Shown here: positions 51,288 through 61,521 of the stretch, in pieces
Position numbering within the stretch: the stretch's first letter is position 1
Layout: the number at the start of each line of letters is the position of its first letter
Source of the DNA: Xanthostigma xanthostigma
Lineage: Eukaryota > Arthropoda > Insecta > Raphidioptera > Raphidiidae
Length of the DNA stretch: 64,000 nt
Assembly (NCBI GenBank): GCA_963575645.1
Contig: OY754476.1
Location: 9,548,001-9,612,000 of the forward strand
Direction of reading: 5' to 3'
The notes under the pieces: generated by a model
What the model was told of the DNA's origin: nothing
Seen by the model: the letters and a program-made list of their open reading frames with translations, nothing else
Databases searched by the model: none
Program-made: the position numbers and the translations under genes

Positions 51288-51491
51288 TATAATAGGTGCC
51301 AAGTACCAATACCCGCGGGCAGACGCCAAATCATACGACGCTATTTTACTTCTTGTAAAGTAAAACACGGTCGTGAGATACACGGTACAAAATAAGATAA
51401 ATTCAGGCACATATTGTCGAGATAATTTGCAGTTGTTGCGTGGCCAAAACAAGGTGCTGTAGTTAATATGGCTGCGGAAGTCGTACTTCAT
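51288..51491 (-). CDS. candidate first exon of a membrane protein
   Basis: The minus strand reads MKYDFRSHINYSTLFWPRNN then CKLSRQYVPEFILFCTVYLT, TVFYFTRSKIASYDLASARG and YWYLAPII, with mixed codon use in a locally GC-richer block (51290-51580). There is one likely membrane helix at about residues 28-47. Possible minus-strand donors (GTAAAAT after TTRxx, or GTATTG after SARG) would make it a type II membrane N-terminus spliced to exons further left, but no partner exon was found within the repeat domain. Could equally be a decayed gene copy. Confidence 0.28.
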
Positions 51492-52139
51492 GGCACTGGG
51501 TCCTGGTGATAACTGATGCGGAGATGATGACTTACGAATTCCAAAACGCTCAAACGATCATACTGACAGAACACAGACCTGTCATATTTGTAAAAAAAAA
51601 TTAGGATCACATCAATATTAAACAATGTACAATATAAAATATATTCACATAGTTGCAAAAGATACTTAAAAAAACTATCAAGATACTACTAAGCAGTCTT
51701 TTCCTCAAAAGATACAACATACAAGTAAATCTGTATGAAAACATTACTATATGATTTTTTTAAAGTTCTTTTACACCGTTATGAATTTGATTACCTGTTA
51801 AATAATTACAATTTAATCAAATGTAAAAGAAAAACAAAAAAAAATACAAATCAATCCATTAAATACTACAACTGAAAAAAGTTTAAAAAAGAAAAATTGC
51901 ATATTAATAATAATAACAGAAATAGTATAGGTATACTTTAAACGCATCCGTTGTGATGTGTTATTTATCGTTTTGAAGATACATCCGTTGGAAGTGCATT
52001 TCTGGAAAGTCTAGAATACGTATCGGATGTATTTCAAATTCGATATACTGACAGAAAACGATTTGTTGAATTCAACGAGCCCATCCGCGGACTCGTATCA
52101 TTTACCGTTTCGGAAATAGAGACATTTAAATGTTGCGTC
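51492..52139. other. AT-rich with a module A fragment
   Basis: A diverged module A piece lies at about 51960-52135 (gaaagtctagaatacg, then accgtttcggaaataga), so the repeat family extends beyond the main domain. Confidence 0.5.
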
Positions 52140-52141
52140 TA

Positions 52142-52577
52142 TAAAGGGTGTTTGGCACATGAACCGACACAATTTTTTGGGGGATTCTCGTGGTCATTGT
52201 GATCATTTTAACCCCAATGACTAATTACTAAATACCCGTTCATTTTTTTAAAATGATTTTTAAATTATTATTTTCTACTGGTTTTTATTAATACAGGCAC
52301 TTTAAAAGTCCATAGGGTCCTTTTCCTGACACTATTTGCATAAAATTATGATTCATTTAGAACAAGGAGTCATTCGAGAACTCAATAAATGTATTTTCGT
52401 GTCTCTAGTACCAAAAACAAACAGGTTACGATTTTTTGAAGGCAATTTTTAGGCTAATTTTCGAAAATAACTAAAAAAATCGTATCTCGATAACCATGAC
52501 ACTTAGGGCAAAAGTCATTGGGGTTAAAATGATCACAATGAAAAAATTGTGTCGGTTCATGTGCCAAACACCCTGTA
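52142..52577. mobile_element. mariner-type MITE inserted in module A
   Basis: Left gggtgtttggcacatgaacc pairs with right ggttcatgtgccaaacaccc, and attgtgatcattttaacccc with its complement; TA at both borders. It interrupts a module A copy, whose continuation (ggccacagtgtttaaa, then ataagccgcgtgaac) resumes after it. Confidence 0.82.
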
Positions 52578-52922
52578 TAAAACACTCTAAATGGCCACAG
52601 TGTTTAAAGTTGAGCTTATTTTTTTATTTGGAGTGTCATTTTCCGTTAGTATAAGCCGCGTGAACTTAAAAAAATTAGTTTTTTAACAATGTAGAACATC
52701 GCCAAAAATCGAGATTTTTTCCCTATTTAGGGTTTTTTTGACCAATTTTGGAACATCTCTCGAATTAGATTCAAATTCGGGGGGCTTATTAAATATTAAT
52801 ATGACAGACGCTGATAACCTTAGCTGTCGAGCGTCTATAATCTCTCTATAACGTATAATATAAGTGAATCTAGATAGATTGTGAATTATAGATGCCCAAC
52901 ATCTGAGTGAGAGGGTATAGAT

Positions 52923-53009
52923 CAGGCCTAGGCAAATGGCGGCCCGCGGGCCGAATCCAAATTTTCATCAGCTATGTGGCCCGGCGATCAAAAGATTTGC
53001 CCGCCCCTG
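52923..53009. mobile_element. 87-bp minimal hAT-type element
   Basis: Starts caggcctaggcaaatggcgg and ends atttgcccgcccctg, with perfect 8-bp flanks gtatagat (52915-52922 and 53010-53017). Little more than the two ends remains. Same family as 41313. Confidence 0.9.
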
Positions 53010-53017
53010 GTATAGAT

Positions 53018-53689
53018 TATATGATTGTCTTGAAAACACGTCATATATTATATTCTATCGTTGAATAATAAAAAAAAACAATAAATGTAGTAATGTAATT
53101 AATTAATGAAAGTCTAAATTGTATTACATACCTATTGTGTCCGTTGTTTGTCGTTATATTGTCGTTCGAATGAAAATATTTGCAGGTGGCGAAGTCACTG
53201 CCGAATTATTTTAGTTTTTGTATGAAGAAATTAGGTATTATAGATGTGGTCATGGCCAGAGGTGATGAGCTCGACTATTCCGGCCGGGAAAGTAAGATTC
53301 TGACCCCGTCATGAATACTATTTCTTATATACAGAAGGCCAGTGCTGGTTTTTGCCATCCTGTGCAAAGTGAGCGTTTGACATCCTCTATTCGCCGCCAC
53401 AAAAAAATATTACATACGGTTGTGAGCGCTATTACAACAAAGATAAAAAAGTATTATTAATTTTATCTTCGAATTATATCTATTAACCAGTATTTTACAT
53501 TATACAAAGTAAAAAAACTCTAGAAAACAAAAAAGATATAAACTAATATGATCGGTCTATACCGGCCTCGTCCTACCGCGAAAACTCTCAAAAAACCCGG
53601 TGGGCCCATCCGTCCCTGGTCCTGTCTCTGTTTTTGTATTTTCATATAATTTGACTAGAGAACCTTTTTAAGGTGTTCTTTTAAAATGT
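53018..53689. other. intergenic, nothing recognised
   Basis: Mixed composition; no ORF or pairing repeat supported. Confidence 0.4.
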
Positions 53690-53985
53690 TATTTAAGTTT
53701 TAAGTACTTTGTACTGTTTAAAAACTTATGTACTGTACTGAAGTACTTTATAAAAACTTATTTAAGTACTTCAGGTATTTATTTAAGCACTTAAAGTAAG
53801 CAATTGACGTACTTACTTACTACTGTTTGAAATTGCTCAATTCAAGTGATACTTATTTGAATTCTAAGTATCATCCAATTTGAGAACTGGTAGGTACTTA
53901 TTCTATTTTTAGAAAATACTAGTGCTTAAGTAGTATCTACAGTTTGTCGGTACTTACAATAGCTCTGTATGGTACCTAACAAGCA
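53690..53985. repeat. cluster of AAGTACTT-type motifs
   Basis: About a dozen aagtact / agtactt motifs in 300 bp, in both orientations (the motif is a palindrome), for example taagtactttgtactg and atttaagtacttcagg. Similar subterminal arrays occur in some hAT elements; no ends were found. Confidence 0.5.
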
Positions 53986-54314
53986 AAATGCGGGGTAGCG
54001 TTTGTCATATTACTTGTTAGATGTAGTTTTTTTTTTCAATTGAGAAACATATGTGGTGTCGCCATGACAATAATAAAAAAATAGTTAAAGCCTGTCATTG
54101 AGGTGCCGAGAATTTCTAACATCTCTCGCTTGACGAGATCCTGAACCCATCGACGCATCTGTAGCTCCTCTTATACGAATCCCTACAAAAACATTTTTGT
54201 TTAAACTCTTTAGAATATTTTCAGCGTAAAAAAGAAACAAGATGTATAGAATCGACAAAAAGACTTGAGGTCAAGATCCTTGTGTTTATATGCGATTAAT
54301 CTTATCAAACAGCT

Positions 54315-54535
54315 GACGTTTCGTTGTTGTAACTAATAGTTCAAGAGGTCACAAACAGAAGAATTTTATAAAGGTAAATGTTTTGATATTAGCTAAAATT
54401 TAGGGTGTAAATAAACAGCTATGGAGATACCCAAAATATACGCTAATATCAAAATATTGACAGTTGTAAAAAACTTGCAATTTTTAGTCGCAACCTCTTG
54501 TGAGCTATCAGTACTGCTGGATTATCGCACCAGGG
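54315..54535. repeat. fold-back element
   Basis: gttcaagaggtcacaaacag and attttgatattagc-type segments on the left pair imperfectly with gctaatatcaaaatattgac and gcaacctcttgtgagc on the right. Arms of about 75-80 bp, loop about 60. Confidence 0.55.
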
Positions 54536-56508
54536 TGTGTCTTAAATATGTGTATCAGTAACTTCAGCGTGCAACTGTTTCCACGTTCCTGAAGTGAGAA
54601 ACAGACAGAATTGCATGTTAAGTATAACATTCCAGCCGATTTCAATATTTTCTCTGAATAATCGGAAAAGTAAAAACCATTGAGGAATCCTTTCCCTCCA
54701 CGTGAATCTTTAAGTTGAGTTTGAAATTTTCAATGGGCATTTCTTAATACATATATAGGTTCAACTTTTTAACATAATGATTCCTTTCCATTTTTTCGAT
54801 TGAATTAGTCGATATTGTACATTATAGACGTTAGAAATCTATGGCTATTATGCGTAGTTTATTTATTTAACGTATAAAATAAAATTAGGTAAATAATAAT
54901 CTAACTTTAATACTTACAACAATTACCAATTATTCGTCACAATTTTAAAATTTCGAGCAGCTTTTTATGGAACGATTTGCAAACAACGCAAATAAAATTT
55001 GGTTTTAATATTACTCAATTATAAAACAACAAAAAAAACGTTTACCTACTCCTTAATAATTTCTTCACGCTTAATCACACCTATAGGTGGCAGCTTCGAA
55101 AGTTCAAAATCAACGAAATGGAAATACAAAATGATAATGTAAGCGACAAAGACAAAATACCAATTGATTTCATGTGGTTTGATAAAATTAAACACTGAGA
55201 AAGAAACGAATGCACCAATACCTAAGTTTTAAAAATTGAAATCAAATGCTTACATTAAATTTATTGATTTCAGTTATTAAAATTATTAAATCAAGTCTCC
55301 AAATACTGAATATTTCAGCAAAGTACATGAAAAAAATATGTTTTTAAATTGTCTATTTTAATCTGATTAAGGCTGAGCTGGTGAATAGTGATTCTATTCT
55401 TTATTCGCTCTGATTAAAAAAACTAATTTATTTCAGATGTTACAATTCAGTAATTTCCCAACAAATTGTCGATTTATAATAAAAGCAGAGTAAAATTACG
55501 TTGATTTTATGTTTGTTTAGGGTGCGCATATATTAAAGATTACGTGAGACGGTGAACCAACATTTGCATCGCTGGAAAGTAATTTAAGTTGGGTTTTGAT
55601 TACAATAATTTTATCTCATATGCTGATTATTGCAATGGCTGTATATATTTGTATTAAAACATTGAGTACTTACATGAAATATTTCTTGTTAGTCTGTACA
55701 GGAAGGTGAAATATGTATAATCGGTACTGTAAATTTTTTAATTTGCGCAGTAGTGACGTTATTGCAAATTTCGGGTTTAAGTTTTGGAGGTAACAAAAAC
55801 AATTACCTACACCTTTCTTCAATTTTACAAGCATCCATAATTAATATTCGTGTGTAAAAACTACAAATGACTATATTTTTACATGTGGAAAACACTATCT
55901 TTGCGTCAACTCTCGTATTTGAAGTATGTAGAATTAATAAAATCACCAGGAGTATTTTGAAATATCCCGCCCGTGTTTAACGTGTTAGAAGATTTAACAA
56001 ATATGACGATAATAATAAATTAAATCGATATATTTGCAGTAATTAATTGCAAATCAGATCTGTACCTTTTAAATGTGAATAAACACAATATTTTTCAATT
56101 TTTTCAAAAAAAAAAAAACAAAACATACCCAAAACATTTTGAGTTAATAGTGAACGTGACGCATATTGGAACCCCGCTACACCTTCATAACCGGAAGTCA
56201 TTCTAACTTCTAAGAGTAAAGCAGTCAAAGTTTGTTTAAAGCTTTTTTACGCCACATAAAAAGGTAAGAATACGTTGTTATATATACAAGTAATGTTTTG
56301 ATGAGTTTTTAGTAGTGATACAATGATTTCTTGAAACGTGGGGAAGGCTGATCATAATTCAACCTCAAACGGGAAAATGTCGGATATTACAATTTAACTT
56401 ATATGTCGTGAATACACAGATTATTGAAATTTGTCGATAATAATATAACAAACGAAATTTAAAGCTTAGCCAAACATGCGTAATAAGTGACAATATATCC
56501 TAAATTCA
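54536..56508. other. AT-rich intergenic, nothing recognised
   Basis: No supported gene or repeat. The ORF at 56043-56228 has no features. Confidence 0.5.
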
Positions 56509-56516
56509 GTTCCGTA

Positions 56517-56665
56517 GCTAGGGCGGTGCCCAGGTACAGGGCGCAAACCCTGGAGGAGCGCAGAAATTACCAGACCAAGACCAAGTTTTAAGATTTTAGA
56601 ACATTTTTCAAGGGCGCAGTTATAGAAGCTCGTACGGGGCGCATAAAAAGCTAGTTACGGAATTG
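56517..56665. mobile_element. 149-bp hAT-type MITE
   Basis: Ends cagttccgtagctag and ctagttacggaattg; flanks cctaaatt (56509-56516) and ccgaaatt (56666-56673), an 8-bp duplication with one change. Confidence 0.82.
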
Positions 56666-56673
56666 CCGAAATT

Positions 56674-57640
56674 CTGAGAAATCGGTATCTTAATCATTTG
56701 ATATAAATCATATGTTTTCTACGATGTTGAATTATAGAGACTAGAAAGCGATGATAATAATAATTCTTTATGAAATTGAATATTAGTAAACCCTTTTTAT
56801 ATTACTGTGAATAAGATATCTCTTTTTGCAAAAAAAATTACGTAGGTATATGGAATTTCGTTATATGTTTACATAATATAGAAGATCTCCGTTGTATAGG
56901 GTACAGGATAGAACAGCTGCATTTTCGATTTTCACACTCGGGACAAAAAAAGAGCAGTTAAAAAAAGCACGCTTAATTCCATGAGAAGCTCTATAGTTAG
57001 TCTAAGGAAGCTGAAGCGTCGCACCTTCATAAGGCTCAGGACAGAGCCTAATGAAGTCGAATTTTTTATTTTCTTGCCAGGGACAGAAATAAGGGAGGGT
57101 CGAAAAAGTCACGCTAACCTTCATATTAAATTCAAGCATGCATTTGCAAACAACAATTGATTTATTTCTTGTAACTATTTCACAATAATCCCATCTTCCT
57201 GCTGTAATTTTAATATTTTAAATAACCTTAGCTATCTGATGACAATACATCTTGATTATGTAACTATGTTGTTTAAATTAACAAAATGCATTATTTGAAA
57301 ACAATATTTTATAATTTTATTTTTAATTTGTTGTAGATATCTATTATCATAGCATCAATTAGAAGTAAATACAAATCTGCGGAAACATTTAAAAATAAGA
57401 TTAAATAAAAAGAAAGGTGAGTAACTCATACCTAACATAAATGTCTTGTATTTTAACTATTGCATATAATATTAGTTATTAGTTGTCGTCACGACTCGCC
57501 GAAAGACGGCTGATCTCGTTCTCGAATTTCGAGAAAAAAAGTTCAGCATCTTTTGTTTAGTTAATTTCTCAAGGGGGCTTTTCACGAACAGTTTCGTTTC
57601 AACAATTCAATATTATAATATAGCATATCCGGTAGAGAAA
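56674..57640. other. intergenic with two diverged ~115-bp direct repeats
   Basis: At about 56895-57000 and 57025-57125, related blocks (tacaggatagaacagct / ctcaggacagagcct, then cgggacaaaaaaag / agggacagaaataag) suggest an old tandem pair. A GC-elevated patch at 57485-57600 could be promoter or 5' UTR for the downstream orphan gene, but nothing proves it. Confidence 0.4.
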
Positions 57641-57985
57641 TTGGGATTTTATTTCGGCCATCTACTCAACATTTCAGTGAACTATCTTATGCGAAGTATC
57701 TATATGGTAAAGCATCACGGGCTACATATCTTTGTAAATATATATTGTGTACAATTTATTATGAAACTTACACACGTTATTGAAAAAACGAAGAAGCATG
57801 ATATCTACCTAATTGTGTTAGTACATCTACATGTACATGTAGTGTAAATGTATATCAAATTATTGAATTGAAAAATGATAGCTGTCAGCTGATACCCCGT
57901 TGATTTCATGCTGTTTCTCTTTCAGATTTGACGTTTGCTATTGCAACCCTATCACTAGAGCTTGCATTCGTGATTATGCCACATT

Positions 57986-58285
57986 TTACGATTTGACCAG
58001 AACTCGCAATTTTTTCCCTTCAATATAATTAAGTTTTGAAAGATTACTATCACCCCAACAACAATTTTCTTTATCGGAAATATACATTTTAACTATACCA
58101 TCCAAACATTGTATACCGTCAATGCAAATGCTTCGCATAGGGTGGCCATACTGAATATTTTGAAATGGGCTTCGCCTACAGGTAAAATCCCAATAGCATT
58201 GGCTACAACGACACAAGCTTACGTTTTCTGTAAGTAGAGAATTATCAGAGTTATGGGATTCTGACAGGGCAGACCATTGTTAAAT
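57986..58285 (-). CDS. candidate Cys-rich coding exon or fragment
   Basis: On the minus strand an open frame runs from just after a stop near 58285 to a stop at 57986, about 98 codons without an ATG at its start. It reads LTENVSLCRCSQCYWDFTCR, then GHPMRSICIDGIQCLDG, then ENCCWGDSNLSK and ends LRVLVKS. Eight Cys and balanced codon use look coding rather than random. A possible acceptor (tctctacttacag) lies inside the frame just before ENVSLC. It may be a 3' exon of a minus-strand gene or a fossil fragment. Family not recognised. Confidence 0.3.
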
Positions 58286-58393
58286 ACCATCAACTACCAT
58301 GATCATCGGGACCTGATGCTAATTCATATTTTCAATTTATGTATGAATGTATGCACGTATGCATTTTATGAATTGACTCAGAGGCATTACATA

Positions 58394-58875
58394 TACAGGG
58401 TGAGTTTTAAGTTGATGCTTTTTTTTACAGCGTGTAAAAATCAAATAGACGAGCAAATATTTCAAATAGTTTTTTTATCAAAACTCAAAAATAAGAGAGA
58501 AACAGCCTTTCGAAGTTTAAATAAATTTTATTAAATTTTCTTTAATTTTGAGGTCGGTCCTGGGGTTATATTATGTCACTATGGAAATAAGTTGTTATTA
58601 TCAAGTATGTGTATTGTTCTGTTTTTGAGAGAATTGTGTGTGCCTCAATTATTTTTGTGAATACTTGATAATAATAACATATTTCCATAGTGACATAATA
58701 TAACCCCAGGACCGACCTCAAAATTAAAGAAAATTTAATAAAATTTATTTAAACTTCGAAAGGCTGTTTCTCTCTTATTTTTGAGTTTTGATAAAAAAAC
58801 TATTTGAAATATTTGCTCGTCTATTTGATTTTTACACGCTGTAAAAAAAAGCATCAACTTAAAACTCATTATGTA
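58394..58875. repeat. long fold-back element, 214-bp arms
   Basis: Arms 58394-58607 and 58662-58875 are equal in length and nearly perfect reverse complements, ending tacagggtgagttttaag and cttaaaactcattatgta, TA-flanked (mariner-type borders). Loop of 54 bp. The matching peptide read on both strands is a consequence of the palindrome, not a gene. Confidence 0.92.
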
Positions 58876-59092
58876 TATATATAAATATAATTTATATAAA
58901 ATAAATGAAAAAGTCTGTATTAACAAAATGTTTACTAAGTAACTAAGTTATTTAGTGTGTACAGATTTAAATTTTAATATTTTCTTTTTACAAATTTGAT
59001 ACTCGTCCAAACATTTTCGACGTAAATTTGAGATTACAATATTTGATTAGAAAAAAAAAAAACTATGAATATTATATAAAATATTTAAAGAC

Positions 59093-59105
59093 TGTTTTAT
59101 TTCAG
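59093..59105 (+). promoter_or_regulatory. splice acceptor before orphan ORF
   Basis: The sequence gttttatttcag is a strong pyrimidine-rich 3' splice site ending 20 bases before the ATG of the 331-aa ORF, implying an upstream 5' UTR exon whose position I cannot determine. Confidence 0.5.
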
Positions 59106-59125
59106 AGCCTTAAATAACCTGAGAC

Positions 59126-60121
59126 ATGAGGGTTAAGGTTGATAAAGCATTTTACGACGAGCTCTGCTGTCCTGACCCGCTTTATTTAAAAATATTGAAC
59201 GAGCTGTTTGAATTGCTGATACTTATTGAAACACTTTATCCGGATAATGAATCAGTGGAAACTCAAAACGGTGTTGACACGCCATCAAACAATTCGCTTG
59301 CAGTATTAAATACAACGCTTTCTGATACAGTGCCGTCGGCAGATATATTTTCAGATTTTGATATTAGAAATTTGTTTAGTATAATAAATCTGCATTTATC
59401 AGAAATTAATGACGATTCCCTATCTCAGTATTACGACGACTATCTTAATGCTCTTGAATCAGATTCAGAACAATCCTTATATGAAATGATGGAGGAAGAT
59501 AGTCTGAATGTATCTATTGACTTGGCTGACATAATTATTGAGCCCATTATAGCTGTTAGTGACGAACTGCAAGATAAACAACAGCCCATAGCTATACCTG
59601 TTAGTCACGAATTGCATCCGAAAGTTCCAACCGACTACCTTAATGAGACATGGAATCCGACAGAACCATCGGACTATTTTTCACTTAGTGGCACACTAGA
59701 TGCGAACTTACCAGGAGAATATTTTTCTCTTAGTGACAGTTTACCGACCGATTATTTGTCTCTAAGTGAGGCAATAGATGTGACAACAGATGCAATGGAT
59801 GTGACAACAGATGCGACAGTACCGACCGACCATGTAACTCTATACAGTAAGACTTTGAATGCTGACTATAACGACGACATATCAAATGATTTCAACAATG
59901 ATTTATCTTTCAACAATTATGACAATGAACCAGTATTACACGAAAGAAAGGGTACGAAAAGACAAGTTTTCGAGGACAAGTATTTAGACAACACAGGAAG
60001 ATGGAAGAGGTTATTTACTAGATACTATTGTTGTTGCGAATCTCCTTGTGAATGTCACTTGCCAGTTAGCCGAATTATAGATGTTACAAGTGACTCATCC
60101 GATACAGAAGATTCAAACTAA
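59126..60121 (+). CDS. orphan acidic 331-aa protein with SIM-like tail
   Basis: An intact 331-codon ORF, far longer than chance in such AT-rich DNA. I do not recognise a family. It has no signal peptide or membrane segment; the N-terminus has a hydrophobic stretch (LKILNELFELLILIETL) that could form a helix. The middle is acidic (Asp, Glu, Ser, Asn) and carries degenerate repeats at about residues 160-240: PTDYLNE, PSDYFSLS, PGEYFSLS, PTDYLSLS, PTDHVTLY, with an IDVTTDAMDVTTDA duplication. The C-terminus is basic then Cys-rich (RYYCCCESPCECH) and ends IIDVTSDSSDTED, which looks like a SUMO-interacting motif (hydrophobic core followed by acidic/Ser residues). A splice acceptor (gttttatttcag) ends at 59105, so a 5' noncoding exon probably lies upstream and this is the coding exon of a spliced host-like gene. 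The ATG at 59126 has a purine at -3. It could also be an effector or an element-derived gene. Confidence 0.75.
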   Translation: MRVKVDKAFYDELCCPDPLYLKILNELFELLILIETLYPDNESVETQNGVDTPSNNSLAVLNTTLSDTVPSADIFSDFDIRNLFSIINLHLSEINDDSLSQYYDDYLNALESDSEQSLYEMMEEDSLNVSIDLADIIIEPIIAVSDELQDKQQPIAIPVSHELHPKVPTDYLNETWNPTEPSDYFSLSGTLDANLPGEYFSLSDSLPTDYLSLSEAIDVTTDAMDVTTDATVPTDHVTLYSKTLNADYNDDISNDFNNDLSFNNYDNEPVLHERKGTKRQVFEDKYLDNTGRWKRLFTRYYCCCESPCECHLPVSRIIDVTSDSSDTEDSN

Positions 60122-60159
60122 TGAAATTTCAGCCTGTATAATACCTTAATATCATTGCC

Positions 60160-60285
60160 AACGTTTCGTCTACAATGTTTGACTTCCCCAAGGCTCAAAA
60201 TGTGATTTATTGATAAAGAAGAAGAATGTGAAATTCATTAAATTTTGTGCCCTGAAGAAGTCAAAAATTGTAGACGAAACGTTTT
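60160..60285. repeat. fold-back fragment downstream of orphan gene
   Basis: caacgtttcgtctacaatgt and ttgacttcc pair with gaagtcaaaaattgtagac then gaaacgttt. Shares the acgtttcgtct motif with the element at 4824 and the fragment at 39980. Confidence 0.65.
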
Positions 60286-60429
60286 GGTGAAATTATGAAG
60301 CGGAGCCCCAAAAATCATCGGTTTTCTCTAGGCTCTTGTACTTTGGTCGCCAGACGTGCATGCAATTATAAAGGCGTTAAAAATGTTTGTATAATCAATT
60401 CAGTGCCAACTGTTCGGTTTTGAATATAT

Positions 60430-60950
60430 ATTAGGGTGTTTTTTTTTTGTTATTTTTTTCGGTCCCATTGGCTACTGTCTTAGCATTGGACCTTAAAAAA
60501 AATTCTGCCAAAATTTCAGTTTAATAGATCAAACCGAGTTTGTTTTCCATTTAATTAGCGGGGGACAAATAATATTTTTACTCAAAAATGGATAGCTGGT
60601 AAACAATTTTTTTTTAAATTTATGATAACAGAATTTTATATAGAATTAAATTTCCCACAAACAAGGTTGTTAATTAGAATTTTCTTATTATTCTCATAAA
60701 AATCGGATTTCATTTAATGAATTAATGTTTAAACAGACGTATCTTTGAAAATAATGAATTTATAGATTTAATACCAAGGGCCTTTTTTGTGAGAAATTTA
60801 TTTCTCTATAAAATGCTGTTATCAAAAATTTAAAAAATATTGTTCTAGCATTTTTGACTAAAAATGTCATCTTTCCCATGTTAATTATATGGGAAACAAA
60901 CTCGATTTGTGTCGTTCACAGGTTTGATCTATATTGTCCAAGTAGAATAA
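60430..60950. repeat. large imperfect inverted repeat
   Basis: agatcaaaccgagtttgtttt on the left pairs with caaactcg...ggtttgatct on the right, and gataacagaattttatatag with ctataaaatgctgttatc further in. MITE-like; no ORF. Confidence 0.6.
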
Positions 60951-61377
60951 ACCAACACTTAAATTAAATAATTCTAGAAACACTAAAAAAAGGGTGCAAC
61001 TTTATATTTATCAAAACATAAAATATACTAGCTTTAGAATTAACTAAGAGCGTTGAGCTTTGGGGCCCTAGCGCACTGCACCTCACTTTGCCCCTCGGTA
61101 GCCACGCCACTAGCAACACGAATAATTACGGTTTACACTTGGAGTGATTTAACTGGTTAAGTGTTGACCCTTAGATATAGGTATAGCGCATGAACAAGAA
61201 TTCAGTTTCACCATTAAAAAGTTTTTAAATATGAATGTTTGTATAATGTATTCGATGTGTTATGTAAAATATTTAATTTCTATAAGTAAATCAAAGGATA
61301 ACTTTTCGAAAAAATCTGTTTTGGTTGATCAATGTCGCAATTATCGAGATATTTTTTTTCTTTGTGGCACATAATAA

Positions 61378-61521
61378 CTCTGTTCCAAATTGTCTGAGAA
61401 CGGTAACTGAACCGTCATCGCCTTGCACAGTAGCTAAAACGAAACTGTTTGAATCGGTTTTTGAGCTATTCTGCAAGACTGTGACGGTTCTGTTACCGTT
61501 TTCAGACAGCTTGGAACAGAG
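61378..61521. repeat. 144-bp fold-back element
   Basis: ctctgttccaaattgtctga and gaacggtaac pair with gttaccgttttcagacagct and tggaacagag. The two opposing ORFs over it are palindrome shadows. Confidence 0.8.

Noticed and set aside
58277-58926. Identical peptide encoded on both strands
   Set aside because: A direct result of the 214-bp inverted repeat, not two genes.
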